Shown: positions 52,101 through 64,000 of the stretch, in pieces
How the letters are laid out: every line of letters starts with the position of its first letter
How positions within the stretch are numbered: the stretch's first letter is position 1
Origin: Notamacropus eugenii
Taxonomy: Eukaryota; Chordata; Mammalia; Diprotodontia; Macropodidae
Direction: 5' to 3'
Length of the DNA stretch: 64,000 nucleotides
Assembly (NCBI RefSeq): GCF_028372415.1
Contig: NC_092872.1
Span: 90,378,575-90,442,574, forward strand
The notes under the pieces: model-generated
Databases searched by the model: none
Told to the model about the DNA's origin: nothing
Seen by the model: the letters and a program-made list of their open reading frames with translations, nothing else
Program-made: the position numbers and the translations under genes

Positions 52101-55100
52101 TGCCATATAATAATTTTTGCATTTTTCACAAAAGACTTTACTACCCCAATGCTTATTTCGCTTTTATAAATAAATATTTTAGACCCTTCACTTGTATTTG
52201 AATCCAGGTACCTCAACCTAGCATATTCCCCCAAAGATAAAGACTCAACCTCTTAAAGAACAGATGTTCTTTAACACCTTCCTTTTTCTAAAATCCCTCA
52301 AGAGCTGGTTACATTCTGTTGAGATTTTTGTAGTAGTATGATACTAGTACTGAAATAGATATGGGATCTCATCAATTCAAGAGTTCCCTCCAATAACGAA
52401 TGCATGTTGCAAGTAATCTATGCCTGCCCATCCTGTGAAATTCTCATTTATGTTCTCCTAAAAGTTCACTGCAGAAATTCTACTCTTATGTCCCAGCATG
52501 GGGACCTGGCTTCTTGAAGGCTATACCAGAGGAACTCAAGCTTTGACAGATTCTGCCATGTTGGAAACACTTCCCAGGAACTGACCTAGTCTATTTTCTA
52601 TCCCACTACCTGGTGATAAAACTTTTTCTGGCCACAGTAACTCATGACATCCAGGAAAATGATGCTAATATTCTACAAAAATTTATGCATTATGTGTTAC
52701 CATTGTAACAAATGTATTTTACCAATAGTTTTTGATTCTCATATTTGTTCAGGTTCATCAAAGTGGTTCTGGATGGTCTCCGGTGGTAAGTTTTTACCTA
52801 AACCTGCTTTGTTTTTGTGATAGTACATCATGTTGTATTTACAGGGAAATATATATACAAACATATATAACATATTTTGTGTGTATGCATAATAGAAAAG
52901 GCTAATAATAAGTATTTGCTTCTCTGACAACATTTTTCAGAACAGAGTGGTTTGTTTATAACCAGTTCTATTGTAGCAACAGAATAACCCATAATGGAAT
53001 TCAGTTCAACAAATAGTGAAGCACCAACTATTAAAAGAGCTACTATATGTAGAGCACTGTATAAATATATAATGTGAATGTATATGTATAATGTGAATAT
53101 ATATGTAGAGCTCTATATAAATGTATAATGTGAACATATATGTAGAGCTCTATATAAATGTATAATGTGAATATACGTGTAGAGCTCTACATAAATGTTA
53201 GCCGTTGCTATCATTAATAATGAAAAATGTAATAACTCCTGGCCTTAAGAAATTTACATTCTCTGGGGAGGGATCCTACTTGACCATAGATAAAGGGGAA
53301 GGGAATTTATACATTTATATACTGCCTGCAACATTTCTAGCATTGTGCTAAGCAATTTTTTAAAAACAAATATCTCATCTGATCCTTACAACAATCTTGC
53401 AAGGTAGATGCTGTTATTAGCTTTATTTTACAGTTGAGAAAACTGAGGCAAACAGGTTAATTGACTTGCTCAAGGTCACACATCCAGTAAGTTTCTGAGG
53501 CTGGATTTGAACTTAGGTCTTCGTGCTTCTGGCATAGCACTCTGTCTACTGTGCCATCAAGCTACCTCTGATGAGACAGATACGTATATTGGACAAGGAG
53601 GGAAAAGAACAAGGAAAGATCTGACAAGATCAGTAGGAATATTCATGAAGTAAGAGCGCACTGGTCGCTTGGAGGGAGAATAACAAGGAAGGTTTTACAG
53701 AGAAGGCTGACCCCTGTTCTGAAAGGCAGAGAACAGAGAGTATATTCTAGGTGTAAGAGAAGGATACTTTATGCAAATGTGGGGAAGCAAACGTCTGATT
53801 CTTATTATGCTGCCGTCGTGTAGACAAATGGTACAACTAAATGCCAGAATGGAATAAGTTGCTACTTTGTGGCTACTGACATATTTTAGGGAAAGTCTGT
53901 CCTCCAATAAACCAATCTTCTGGGCAGAAGTAGAAGATGCTGCTTCTTCCCCTGTGACTGGAATGTAGAGGAATAATGTGAGGTAGGGCTGAAGAGGTAG
54001 ATTGGACCCTGATTGTGGAAGACCTTAAATACTCGGCAAAAGTGATCATATTTTATCTTTGATGTAGTAGGGAACCACCAAAGATGCTTGGACAGAGGAT
54101 TTACATAATAACACCTTAGGCACATGACTGGCCCTGAATTACAGTGGCAGCCATGTGAGCTTACACAACATGACCAACATGATGATTCTGCAGAAAGTGA
54201 ATCAGCAGGACTTGAGAACTGACTGGACCTTGTGGTGAAGGAAAGAGTCAGGGATGACTTGAGCATCGTGTAAATCTGAGTGCTGAGGGAGTGTGCAGCC
54301 AGAAATCAGTAACAGCTGGGTGCCAGGCACTGTGTGAGATGTACAGATAAAGAAAATAATCCCTATGTGCAAGAAGCTTAAATTCTGGTGGGGGAAGTTA
54401 ACAAGTACATTTGTAGATATATATGGAATAAATACAGATTAATTCAAAATAGCTAACTATACGGGAGTATGAGAGGGAGGGCACTGGTAGTTGGGGGATC
54501 AGGAAAGACTTTGTAAAAAGTGGTGCTTAAGCTATATCTTCAAAGAATGGAGGCATTCTATGAAGCCAAAGTGAGGAGGGAAGTGCATTCCAGGCTTGAG
54601 ACATGGCCAGAGCAAAGGCAATACGATGCAGGAGGAGGGAAGGGGGGCCAATTTGACCATATGACAAAGTATGCTAGGGGAAACAGTATTCATTGAGGCT
54701 GGGAAGACAGGATGGAGCCATGTTATGAAGGGCTTTAAAAGCTAAACAGGACTTTTCGCTTTATCCTGGAGGTGGATAGTCAAGAAGACTGAGTCAGGAG
54801 GAGAGCACCACAGTCAGCTCTGTGTGCACTTAAGGAAAGTCACTTTGGCAATAGTGTGGAGAATGGACTGGAATGGGGAAAGACTTAAAGCAGGGAGAGC
54901 AGTTAGGAGGCTTTAGCTGTAATCTAGACAAGATGTGATGAAAGCCTGAACTAAGGAAGATGGCTGATCTAGTGTTCTAGGGTTGGAGGAAAGTCAGGAA
55001 GGAAAAAGGGTTCTTTGTCCCAGCCTAAAAGAACATAAAGCCTCAAGAGAAATAAGGAAAATTGGAGGAATAGTGGGGTTAGTGGGAACAATGATTACTT

Positions 55101-58100
55101 TAGTTTGTGATCCATGAAACTTGAGGTGCTGACAGAGGTCATAAGATCACAGTTAGAGCTGGTAAGGGCATTAGAAGGTCATCTAGTCCAACCCCCCTCA
55201 TTTTCAGATGAAGGAAACAAGGCCTAGAGTGGATATACTTGTGAGTAACAGGTGGCATAGCCAGGATTTAAAGTCAAGTCCTCTGACTTCAGATGCATGC
55301 TTTCCCACCGTACTGTATGTCTTTCAATTAAGATGTAGGTCACTGTAGTCACGAGAGAGATTAGGGCCATATGTACAAGTTCACATAACTGAATCCATGG
55401 CGAATGGTGAGATCCCTGAGGGGGTGGCCAGAGCTCAGGATAGAACTTTAGGGGATACTCCTGCTGAAAGGAGTGGAAGCTAGGTGATGATACAGAAAAG
55501 GAGACTGAGAAAGCACCTTTGCTGCCATGTTGTTTTTTCCAGTAAAGTATTTCTCCTGTGACTGTTGCTTTTTGCCTGTTCCCTTTGCAGTATGTTGAAG
55601 AAAACCTTGGTGTGATGTCAGTAGGCTTCTTGCTTGGCAGTCCTGATGATGCCGTCATCTGGCGGGGACCAAAAAAAAATGGTTTGTGCCAAAGTCTTTC
55701 CTCATTTTGGCTTATTTCAGAACATGTGGTGTTGCTCTCAGTCGATGCACGTACCTTTGTAAACTCAGTTGTAATTGTCTCAGTGCCTGTTGGCCTTGCT
55801 GTGTCATTGTATTTAATGAGCTTAAATATAGAGAGCTGATGAGTACTAGTTCTGATTTAGTAATCTTTCATGTCATTTGTAAGAATTTTGCTCCTTAAAA
55901 CATGTATGACTGGCATTTGTGTCATGACTCAAGGGGCATATTTAGATTTAGAGGTAGCACTGTAGGCTTATGTCATCAATAGCGTCAGACATTCACTATA
56001 TTTAGTGAGATTCCATGGTAATGACTGAACAAATGTTATTTACATAGCATATAAATTAATGCCAAACCTTTTTTTTGTAATGGAAGCCATAAAGGTGAGG
56101 AAGTTATACCTTCTCTTTTCTCTCTTTCGAAGGAATGATCAAGCAGTTTCTCCGTGATGTGGATTGGGGAGAGATCGACTACCTCATTGTAGATACCCCA
56201 CCGGGCACTTCAGATGAACACTTATCCATAGTCCAGTATCTCAGTGCAGCACACATAGATGGAGCAGTAATAATCACTACTCCCCAGGTGAGACTAATGC
56301 TATACACTGACATTAAGCATTGCTGGGAAGCAGTGTAAAGAATGTTGAATTTGGAGTCAGAAGATGGGAATTCAAATCCTGGTCCTTCCAGTTTATGTCC
56401 TTGTGATCCTGTTTTTCTGTTTGTTTGCCTAAAACTTGAAGGATGTGTGTTCATTTAACATAACAATTTTTAAATTGTGACATCTTTAGAAATAGTGCCC
56501 AGTTTCTTTACACATCTTATTTGCATCCAGGCAACTGTAATGTAAAAAAATCATTACATGTGTTTTTCCTGTGTTAAGTTAAACACTTCTTTATTCTGTA
56601 GCCCCTTTTGATTTGTATCACAAATGCAATGTAACTGTATATTATTCTACTTCATAAAAGTCTACTTTGCTAAAGTTTCTGCTTTCTCCCACAGCCCCAC
56701 TAAGACTTGCAAACAACCAGAATTCCTAGTTTTTGGTGCATTTTTCAAAAATGGTTCATAAATATTCCCAGTATCTGTGAATTTAGTACTAAGGCCTGAA
56801 AAGAGTATTATATAAGCTGCTAATGAGTACTGGTTTTTTGGTTTAGTCATTTTTTTCAATAGTTTCTGACTCTTCATGACCCCATTTGGGGTTTTCTGGG
56901 GAAAGACTCTGGAGTGGTTTGCCATTTCCTCCTCCAGCTCATTTTACAGATGAAGGACCTGAGCCAGTAAGTTGCCAAGGGCAACACAGCCTCAGATATG
57001 AACTCAGGTCCTTCTGATTGCAGGGCCAGCACTCTGTCCACTACTGTATTACCTAGCTGCCCAGTGACTGTTAGGGTCCTATTTTTTCCCCACAGAAGGA
57101 ATATAATAGAAAGGAGTCTCATAATAAGAAACTTAACATCTTGGATTTAACGACACTTAAATGGGGACCTATAAAAACCTATCCCTTAAGAAAGCTCAAG
57201 TTGTCTGAGATGAGAAAAATGGACAGTGGTCACTTTGATCAGTGATTGGGATATGCTTTCTATTAATGCCCTATTTAATTGAAAGAAATAGTTAATTGAC
57301 TTTACTGCAATTTGAAAATTTTCTCTAGTCTCTGGTCCATTTCTCCTATTAGTAAGATTTTATGTTTGGGAAATGCATTATATTATATGATTTGTCAGGA
57401 AATACAGGTATACATTAGGATCCCACTGTGTGACAGTATTCATAGGAGGGCTGAATTGATTAGAAGGGGATTCTATCGTGGACTCCCACCTAAAAGGATT
57501 TTAGTTACTGAGTACTGAAAGGACCTAACAAGATGATGTTATATTGTAACTGTTAAATCTCTTCATGCACACAAACCCAAAATCTGGGCTTTATATGGAA
57601 ATGTTGGTTTTGTAGATGCTAATTTTATAATCAGAAATTGACTAACATAGATAAATAGAGGAATAGACATGTTGGTTCCAGGAGGGCAAGAGAGTCGGAT
57701 GTATGAACCAAGATAAAATGTGAGAGAAGAGAGTAGATAAAAATTTTTTGTCAAAAAAAGAAAAGCTCTGTAATTATTGGAAGAGTCCATGAAAAGACAA
57801 CTGACAGAAAAACCACTTGTCTTGAAGGATATCCAAAGAAATAGGTTTTCTGCAGATACACATTTTCAGCATGAAACCAAGTTGAAAGTACCTAGTTCAT
57901 TCAATTAGTAAAAGTTTTTGAGGGTGTCTTTGATTTTATCACATTAGACCATCCCATGGCTCTGAACCCATGGGACCGGTTTATAGCAGAATTCCTGTGA
58001 ATTATTGAATCCATGCCAGTCTAGTAATATGTTTAACATTATTTTTCCTGTCTTAGAAAAGGAAAAAACTTTGAGCAATTAAGGTCATGTTATTGACTCA

Positions 58101-60122
58101 GTACCATTACTATACTATCACTGATAAATCATATCCCGGCCTATTTTTAAAGAAGTCCATAAAAGTTTACTACCTTAGCTAATTTTTTAAAAAAATGTAT
58201 TGATTCTTCTGAAAACAAATTCCAAGTTTATGTCATGCCTAATAGGGTTGTAAAGGGTCTTCTCACAGTGGAATATAATAGGACAGTAACTCAAGAACAC
58301 CCACTTATATGTATATGTAGATTAAATGGGGGAAAAAATATGAAACCAAGATAAAGCTATTTCTTTCCCTTGATCTTTTGGTTAATTACAAGACAGAGAA
58401 TCTAATCTTAGAGACTTACTCCGCACTAAGTTTTACTAATATCCTGTTTTCAAATTGACATTTTGATTGCGTATTTTTTCTGCTCAGACAGTTCATGATC
58501 TCCAGAACCATCCTTTTTAATATATATCTACTCCTAACAACCAGCTCTACTGTTGGCCTTACTCTTTAGAAATGTAGATGGGCAGAACATTTCTGCCCAA
58601 CAATCTGAAATAGGCAAGAAAGGTTAAACTGTCATGCTCCCCCTAGAGCTTTTTTCTAGTTTAGCAGTCTTGTATGGAACTTGTGTCTATTCAGTAGTTC
58701 TCAGTATATTTTTTGAACTTTTTTTATACACTAAGCAAACAAAATTATAAATTCTGGTGGTGATAATAAACTGATAGACATCTAACCATGTTCTCAACTG
58801 TAAAAATAGTATATTAAAGCTTCTTATGTACTGAAAAACTGACTGTATTCCTTTGATAGGAAGTATCACTACAGGATGTTCGAAAAGAAATCAACTTTTG
58901 TCATAAAGTGAAATTGCCGATAATTGGTGTAGTAGAGAACATGAGTGGCTTCATATGCCCCAAATGTAAGGTAAGAATGTGTATTTTTTTGAGAGAGAGA
59001 GAGAGAGAGAGAGAGAGTAGTATATATAATGCTACATGTTAATTTTTTAAAAATCTTCCATGCCTGAAGAAACAATTTTATGATGAGAATCTTCTTCCTA
59101 GAGCTATCTCTGGGTTCTATAATTCCAGAAAGTAGGCCCACAAAATTCTTTATTACGGATTTCATGAATAGACTGCTTTAGTTTAGCACATTAAATATCC
59201 ACAAAAGCTGCTTCAGAGAATGATGGGGCCTACTTATAAGTGCAGTCCTTTAATAGGCTTTTAAAACTAAATTTTTTTATTCCATTTATGTACTAACTTT
59301 CTTTACAGAATGAATCGCAAATATTTCCTCCAACAACAGGGGGCGCAGAGGTGATGTGCCAAGATTTAAAAGTCCCCCTCCTTGGTAAAGTGCCTCTAGA
59401 TCCACAGATAGGTGAGTGGTCCTCCAAGTATATGAAGACCTATAATGTCTTAAAATGAGTCAGTGATAAATTATTCAGTTATGCTCTTAACTAGGTAAGT
59501 TAAAGTAGGTTTGGGGGAATAAATATTCTCAAAGCAAACCTTCATTTGAAGGTAACATTATTATAAAAGTCACCAGAACCAAGAGAACAGAAATGTCACG
59601 TTCTGTTCATAAGCTTAAATTTGATTTTCTTTTTCAAGGTAAAAGTTGTGATAATGGACAATCCTTTTTGACTGAAGTGCCTGATTCACCAGCTACATTA
59701 GCATACAGAAATATAATCCAAAGTAAGTGTTTAAAACATGTTAATAATTATTTCCTTAAAGCTATTTCTCATGGTTCACAGTTGTCTTATCTGATATCTT
59801 AGATAAATGAGTGCTTTGTCCAGAGTTCCCTAGAATTTAGAGTATATTCATGTAAATCCTTCCACCATGTGATTATGACCAGTTGCTGAGCTGCACTTGT
59901 AAAGTGTAAAGACTGAATAAATTTTTTTAGTGTAGTGACTTCCTTGTAGATAGTAAATACCCAGCAAAGTGTGGTAAATATAGCAAAGAAAGTAAGTTGT
60001 AGGAAATTAGTAGTAGTGAATTCTCTGTCATATTAATGCATATATGAATATTTCTCTCCCTAGGAATTCAAGATTTTTGTGGCTTATATAGTTTGAAAGA
60101 AGAAAAGCTGACTAGCTGCTGA
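45522..60122 (+). CDS. NUBP1: NUBP1, cytosolic Fe-S cluster assembly factor (11 coding exons)
   Basis: NUBP1 (yeast Nbp35) is a Mrp/MinD-family P-loop NTPase. With NUBP2 it forms the scaffold that builds [4Fe-4S] clusters for cytosolic and nuclear proteins. Eleven exons join in consistent phase to 320 codons plus stop, the same length as human. Cysteines 8, 22, 25 and 31 form the N-terminal cluster motif. The deviant Walker [10 protein letters not shown] is at residues 62-70, [13 protein letters not shown] follows in exon 4, and [13 protein letters not shown] lies in exon 7. The CPKC motif (C235, C238) that binds the bridging cluster is intact. The last 18 residues ([18 protein letters not shown]) differ most from human (IQEFCNLHQSKEENLISS). 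No stop or frameshift is seen. TVP23A converges on it from the right. Confidence 0.98.
45638..45742 (+). CDS. NUBP1: NUBP1 exon 2
   Basis: Begins by completing Asp7 and encodes the cysteine motif (C8, then [11 protein letters not shown]). Intron 1 is only 97 bp and very GC-rich. Donor GTGAGG. Confidence 0.96.
45766..45960 (+). repeat. G-rich purine minisatellite in NUBP1 intron 2
   Basis: Diverged tandem units of roughly 25 bp built on GGAGAGGAGGGAGGGGGG with gagcgcag linkers. Almost purely purine on the plus strand, with many G-runs able to form G-quadruplexes or triplexes. It lies just inside the CpG island and creates long spurious open frames on both strands. Confidence 0.85.
46075..46121. 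repeat. (AT)n microsatellite in NUBP1 intron 2
   Basis: About 23 AT units, followed by degenerate TA/TG-rich sequence to about 46190. Confidence 0.95.
46594..46727 (+). CDS. NUBP1: NUBP1 exon 3
   Basis: Encodes [20 protein letters not shown] and the rest of the P-loop, [20 protein letters not shown], ending DESRQ in phase 0. Acceptor TTCTACAG, donor GTAGGG. Confidence 0.97.
46728..49366 (+). other. NUBP1 intron 3
   Basis: Contains a weak MIR piece at about 47560-47620, a candidate DNA transposon at 47625-48175 (listed separately) and an L2 3' end at about 48540-48620. The rest is unassigned; no exon. Confidence 0.5.
47625..48175. mobile_element. Candidate old DNA transposon (hAT-like)
   Basis: The ends look like degenerate inverted repeats: CTAGGTTCCCAAAGGGGGTG on the left, and on the right the complement of AGAGAATCCCAAACTTATTT. 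Both ends also carry a GGGGGTG-type G-run. The interior (aaatgatccagggtgaggca) resembles an old mammal-wide hAT family that I cannot name. No transposase. Confidence 0.4.
49367..49435 (+). CDS. NUBP1: NUBP1 exon 4
   Basis: 23 codons, [20 protein letters not shown] then GEQ, carrying the family's switch-I-type aspartates. Acceptor TTTCTAG, donor GTATGA. Confidence 0.96.
49590..50290 (-). mobile_element. L1 3' end, antisense in NUBP1 intron 4
   Basis: Same antisense L1 3' UTR/ORF2-end text as at 18.6-19.4 kb: ttcatgtatcacattttgtt, ctactttatttctaatttttt and aattccaccaacaatgta. 5'-truncated; T-rich start at about 49590. Confidence 0.7.
51570..51960 (+). mobile_element. L2 LINE 3' end in NUBP1 intron 4
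   Basis: Sense L2 3' region: cagctcatgcctcttccatg, then ccccttgagagcagggacta and the terminal cacctagcacaatgcctaga. No intact ORF. Confidence 0.65.
52753..52785 (+). CDS. NUBP1: NUBP1 exon 5 (33-bp microexon)
   Basis: Only 11 codons, [11 protein letters not shown], as in human. Acceptor TTCAG, donor GTAAGT. Its skipping would keep the reading frame. Confidence 0.95.
53045..53197. repeat. 37-bp minisatellite in NUBP1 intron 5
   Basis: Direct repeats with an exact 37 bp step (TGAA at 53094, 53131 and 53168) and a shorter first copy. Each unit contains tgtagagctctatataaatg, with a palindromic TAGAGCTCTA. Confidence 0.85.
53370..53575 (-). mobile_element. MIR/tRNA-type SINE remnant
   Basis: Antisense: ttacagttgagaaaactgag, then aaggtcacacatccagtaag and ctactgtgccatcaagctac, the complement of a SINE head. 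Confidence 0.6.
53680..54960. mobile_element. L2-type non-coding LINE remnants, family tentative
   Basis: Recognised by the ordered blocks aggcactgtgtgagatgtac, aattctggtgggggaagtta, gaagggctttaaaagctaaa and aaagtcactttggcaatagt near 54295-54960. A second piece near 53680-54250 has atttaaatctgagt-like and agagtcagggatgactt blocks. This text is common around L2 3' ends in mammals. No ORF. Confidence 0.4.
55140..55320 (-). mobile_element. MIR-type SINE remnant
   Basis: Antisense MIR-like: gaaggtcatctagtccaacc, then ttttcagatgaaggaaacaa and gtcaagtcctctgacttcag. Confidence 0.55.
55591..55681 (+). CDS. NUBP1: NUBP1 exon 6
   Basis: 30 codons plus one base: [20 protein letters not shown] then [10 protein letters not shown]. 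The donor is the weak sequence G|GTTTGT, so this exon boundary may depend on enhancers. The site is supported by the exact match of the next exon (GMIKQFL). Confidence 0.95.
56133..56287 (+). CDS. NUBP1: NUBP1 exon 7
   Basis: Encodes [20 protein letters not shown], then [20 protein letters not shown] and [11 protein letters not shown]. The [11 protein letters not shown] stretch is the Walker B/switch II region of the family. Donor GTGAGA. Confidence 0.97.
56288..58859 (+). other. NUBP1 intron 7
   Basis: A sense MIR-type piece is at about 56325-56450 (gtcagaagatgggaattcaa) and a full SINE at 56840-57062 (listed separately). From 57070 to 58850 nothing was recognised. Confidence 0.5.
56840..57062 (-). 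mobile_element. MAR1-type SINE, near full length
   Basis: Antisense copy with the whole 3' domain (ttcatgaccccatttggggt, then gtggtttgccatttcctcct), core and head complement (attacctagctgcc). Flanks agtactggtt and agtgactgtt may be a decayed duplication. Confidence 0.8.
58860..58970 (+). CDS. NUBP1: NUBP1 exon 8
   Basis: 37 codons: [20 protein letters not shown], then [17 protein letters not shown] with the bridging-cluster CPKC (residues 235-238). Acceptor TTTGATAG, donor GTAAGA. Confidence 0.97.
58991..59017. repeat. (GA)n microsatellite in NUBP1 intron 8
   Basis: About 13 uninterrupted GA units, just downstream of the exon 8 donor. Confidence 0.95.
59309..59411 (+). CDS. NUBP1: NUBP1 exon 9
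   Basis: [20 protein letters not shown] then [14 protein letters not shown] plus one base of Gly. Acceptor TTTACAG, donor GTGAGT. Confidence 0.96.
59639..59722 (+). CDS. NUBP1: NUBP1 exon 10
   Basis: [20 protein letters not shown] then AYRNIIQ plus one base of Arg. Acceptor TTTTCAAG, donor GTAAGT. Confidence 0.95.
60064..60122 (+). CDS. NUBP1: NUBP1 exon 11 (coding end)
   Basis: Completes Arg and encodes [18 protein letters not shown], then TGA. The 3' UTR continues for about 260 bases. Confidence 0.94.
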
Positions 60123-60361
60123 CATGTGAATTTTTATGGACCTTAGCTATAGTCATAAACAGTCTGAGAAACGGACCAGTGCTATGTATAATTTTTTTAA
60201 AAGTCTAATCAATAACAGGGATAAGAGTTAAAAATTCAAAAGCCTGCCCTGGTTTTGAAATCACTTTTTTAAAGACACTTTAATCATCTAATTTTGATAT
60301 ACTTTTTATTAAGATATAAGTTAATATAAGGCACTGTATTTACAGATATGCCATTTAAAAA

Positions 60362-60367
60362 AATAAA
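60362..60367 (+). terminator. NUBP1: NUBP1 poly(A) signal
   Basis: Canonical AATAAA 240 bases after the stop codon, followed by a T-rich stretch. Cleavage would be expected near 60380-60395. Confidence 0.75.
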
Positions 60368-60395
60368 CATTTTTCCTCCTCTAAAACCTGACTTC

Positions 60396-62114
60396 TGAGA
60401 CTTATTTGAAGCAGATAAGAAAAATGGTCATCATTTAAATTCAGCAGCATTCAGATGGGGAACCTTTCATCTAATTTCCCCGACCTTCTCAAAAAAAAAA
60501 AATTTAAATTCATATATTCAGTATTCTTTAAGAATCCACCTACCCAGATGGCATTCATTCTGTACCTTTGTATAAGGTCTCCACTAGCAGTTTATGTTAC
60601 ATTTTACAATGTGGCTTACATTTTCCTTAGATTTTGTAAAACTAAAGTTTATTGGAGAGAAGGGGAAGAGAGGTAAGCATTGACATACACTGTCAGCTCT
60701 TAACTGATGCTACCATTTATAAAACTGCTAAAGAGTGTCAGAATTACCAACTATGTTTTTAATCAGGAAAATCCAACAAATGGTTATTTCTATATTTAAT
60801 AAACTCTTGAGTACCTGTGCATCAGGCACTGAGGAAGATACAGACAACTGAGTATCCTGTCTAGTTTGGACAATAACACTATTTTGCATTTATTTGTACA
60901 GAAGTTTACAAAGTGCTTTTACATATATTCTCATTTGATCCTCATAACACTGAGAAGCATAATATATATTAACCTGATATAATAATAAATAGTAGGTAGT
61001 TTAGTTCATATTTGAACCAGTCATCTTAGTCCAGCATTGTTCTATTCTACTAGCAAGAAGATGTCAAAAGATGGTATATAAGTGCCATAGAACCAATACT
61101 TATTTAAGAGTTATGAATTCATAGAAGGCCAGTATAGTGGGAGCAGCCAAGAAAAGCTTCAGTGGGGTGGACAGATGTGGATTAGATGAGACCCAAGTCA
61201 AGAAGTATGTGTAGCTTATTCAAGATACAATAAGACCAGGAAGACTGGAAAGGAGCCAGGTTACACAGTGGACCACAAATGCTAGTTTACTGTTACAGCC
61301 TTATTCTGGAGGGAATGAAGAGCTGCTTTTCATTTAATGTTTGTGTATTTCCATTCTCTCTAGACCAGGCTTTTGAAATTCATCTTGACACTCCTGTAAA
61401 ATGGAAAATATGTTGATGTTTCATTACTATGTATGCAGAGAGAAATAAGCATAATTTCAGCATACAAAACATTTGCTCATTACTTAAGTATTAAGAAAGG
61501 GATTACTACTCCACAGTACTATTGTATTAATTAGTATCATCATAAAACATCACGATTTGGAAATAAAAGGTATTCCATAGCTAATTTCTTCAAAATTTAA
61601 AATCAACATATCTAGATGTATTTACCAGAAGATTCTAATCTTATTAAGTGGGAAGTTTGGGGTTTCATCTTTCCTTCTTAATAGTATTTAAATCTTTTGA
61701 AACTTAACAGTACTAGCTTGGCTTACATGTAAACTATTAAAAACTTGAGGTGTGGTATGTAGACACATAAAGTGACTCTTTCCTTGGGGCAGCTCGGTGG
61801 TGCAGTGGATAGAGCACTAGTGCAGGAGTCAGGAGGACCTCAGACCCTTGACACTCACTAGCTGTGTGACCTTGGGCAAGTCACTTAACCCCAACTACCC
61901 CATCCTGGATCATCTCCAGTCATCCTGATGAACATCTGGTCACTGGATTCAAATGGCCCTGGAGGAGAAGTGAGGCTGGTGATCTGAACAGTCCTCCCTC
62001 ACTCAAAGCAAAGTCAAGTGCAAGTCATGTCATCATGTCTCTGATGGCATGGTCTCCTTCGGCAATGAAGGGCGAACACGCTCCAGGGCTTTAGCCCAAA
62101 CTCAAGATATAGAA
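60396..62114. other. NUBP1-TVP23A intergenic/3' UTR space
   Basis: An L2 fragment at about 60790-60860 and an antisense MIR at about 60880-61010. A SINE at 61796-62080 is listed separately. Part may belong to a TVP23A 3' UTR; no poly(A) site on the minus strand stood out. Confidence 0.45.
61796..62080 (+). mobile_element. Marsupial SINE next to the end of TVP23A
   Basis: Head (ggggcagctcggtggtgcag), core (cttgggcaagtcacttaacc) and 3' domain (tccagtcatcctgatgaaca to cggcaatgaagggcgaacac) are all present; about 285 bp. It lies 35 bases from the possible TVP23A stop, antisense to that gene. Confidence 0.8.
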
Positions 62115-63998
<1,884 letters not shown>

Positions 63999-64000
63999 GT

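Larger units (their letters stand above)
49436..52752 (+). other. NUBP1 intron 4
   Basis: Holds an antisense L1 3' end (49590-50290) and a sense L2 3' end (51570-51960), both listed separately. Bases 50300-51560 and 51970-52750 show nothing recognisable. Confidence 0.5.

Noticed and set aside
53045-53197. Regular direct repeats considered as a CRISPR-like array
   Set aside because: Units are contiguous with no unique spacers, in an intron of a mammalian gene; a minisatellite.
55224-55658. 144-codon minus-strand open frame overlapping NUBP1 exon 6
   Set aside because: Formed from a MIR remnant and antisense of the exon; the sense strand is the proven NUBP1 coding exon.

Overview
This window is a stretch of mammalian chromosome, and its repeats point to a marsupial. 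The repeats include tRNA-derived SINEs of the marsupial type, marsupial-style L1 and ORF1-only L1 relatives, and many old MIR, L2 and CR1/L3 copies. Base composition is AT-rich apart from two GC-rich islands. Three host genes are recognised from exon translations recalled against the human proteins: TEKT5 (minus, partial), NUBP1 (plus, complete) and TVP23A (minus, partial). Their order and orientation match human 16p13, so the block is syntenic. No database search was run; repeat family names are from memory and some are tentative.

Left part (1-18.3 kb): TEKT5 exons 1-4 lie at 17516-18082, 10101-10184, 7431-7501 and 4198-4341 and encode about the first 288 residues of a sperm axonemal tektin. 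The remaining exons should lie beyond the left edge. A CpG-rich island at 1480-2450 lies downstream of exon 4. Intron 1 carries a near-complete 2.9 kb ORF1-only L1 relative (HAL1-like) with perfect 14 bp target-site duplications.

Middle part (18.3-45.1 kb): a gene-poor transposon graveyard. It holds an old L1 that looks twin-primed and has at least three later insertions, two diverged copies of another old L1 subfamily in opposite orientation, and a CR1/L3 copy broken by a hAT-type MITE and by a 2.3 kb cluster of other repeats. It also holds a processed POLR2L (RPB10) retropseudogene with target-site duplications, and several SINEs and microsatellites.

Right part (45.1-64 kb): NUBP1 starts in a CpG island and has 11 coding exons from 45522 to 60122. 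They encode a 320-residue Fe-S scaffold ATPase with all expected cysteines and the P-loop. TVP23A comes towards it on the minus strand. Four of its coding exons, covering the four-helix membrane core, are visible; its first exon or exons lie beyond the right edge and its last few codons are unresolved.

The three genes are functionally unrelated (sperm flagellum, cytosolic Fe-S assembly, Golgi trafficking). I found no CRISPR, tRNA, rRNA or intact autonomous mobile element, and no evidence of a new biological system. The most informative structures are the nested repeats, the retropseudogene, the intragenic CpG island and the unresolved TVP23A 3' end.
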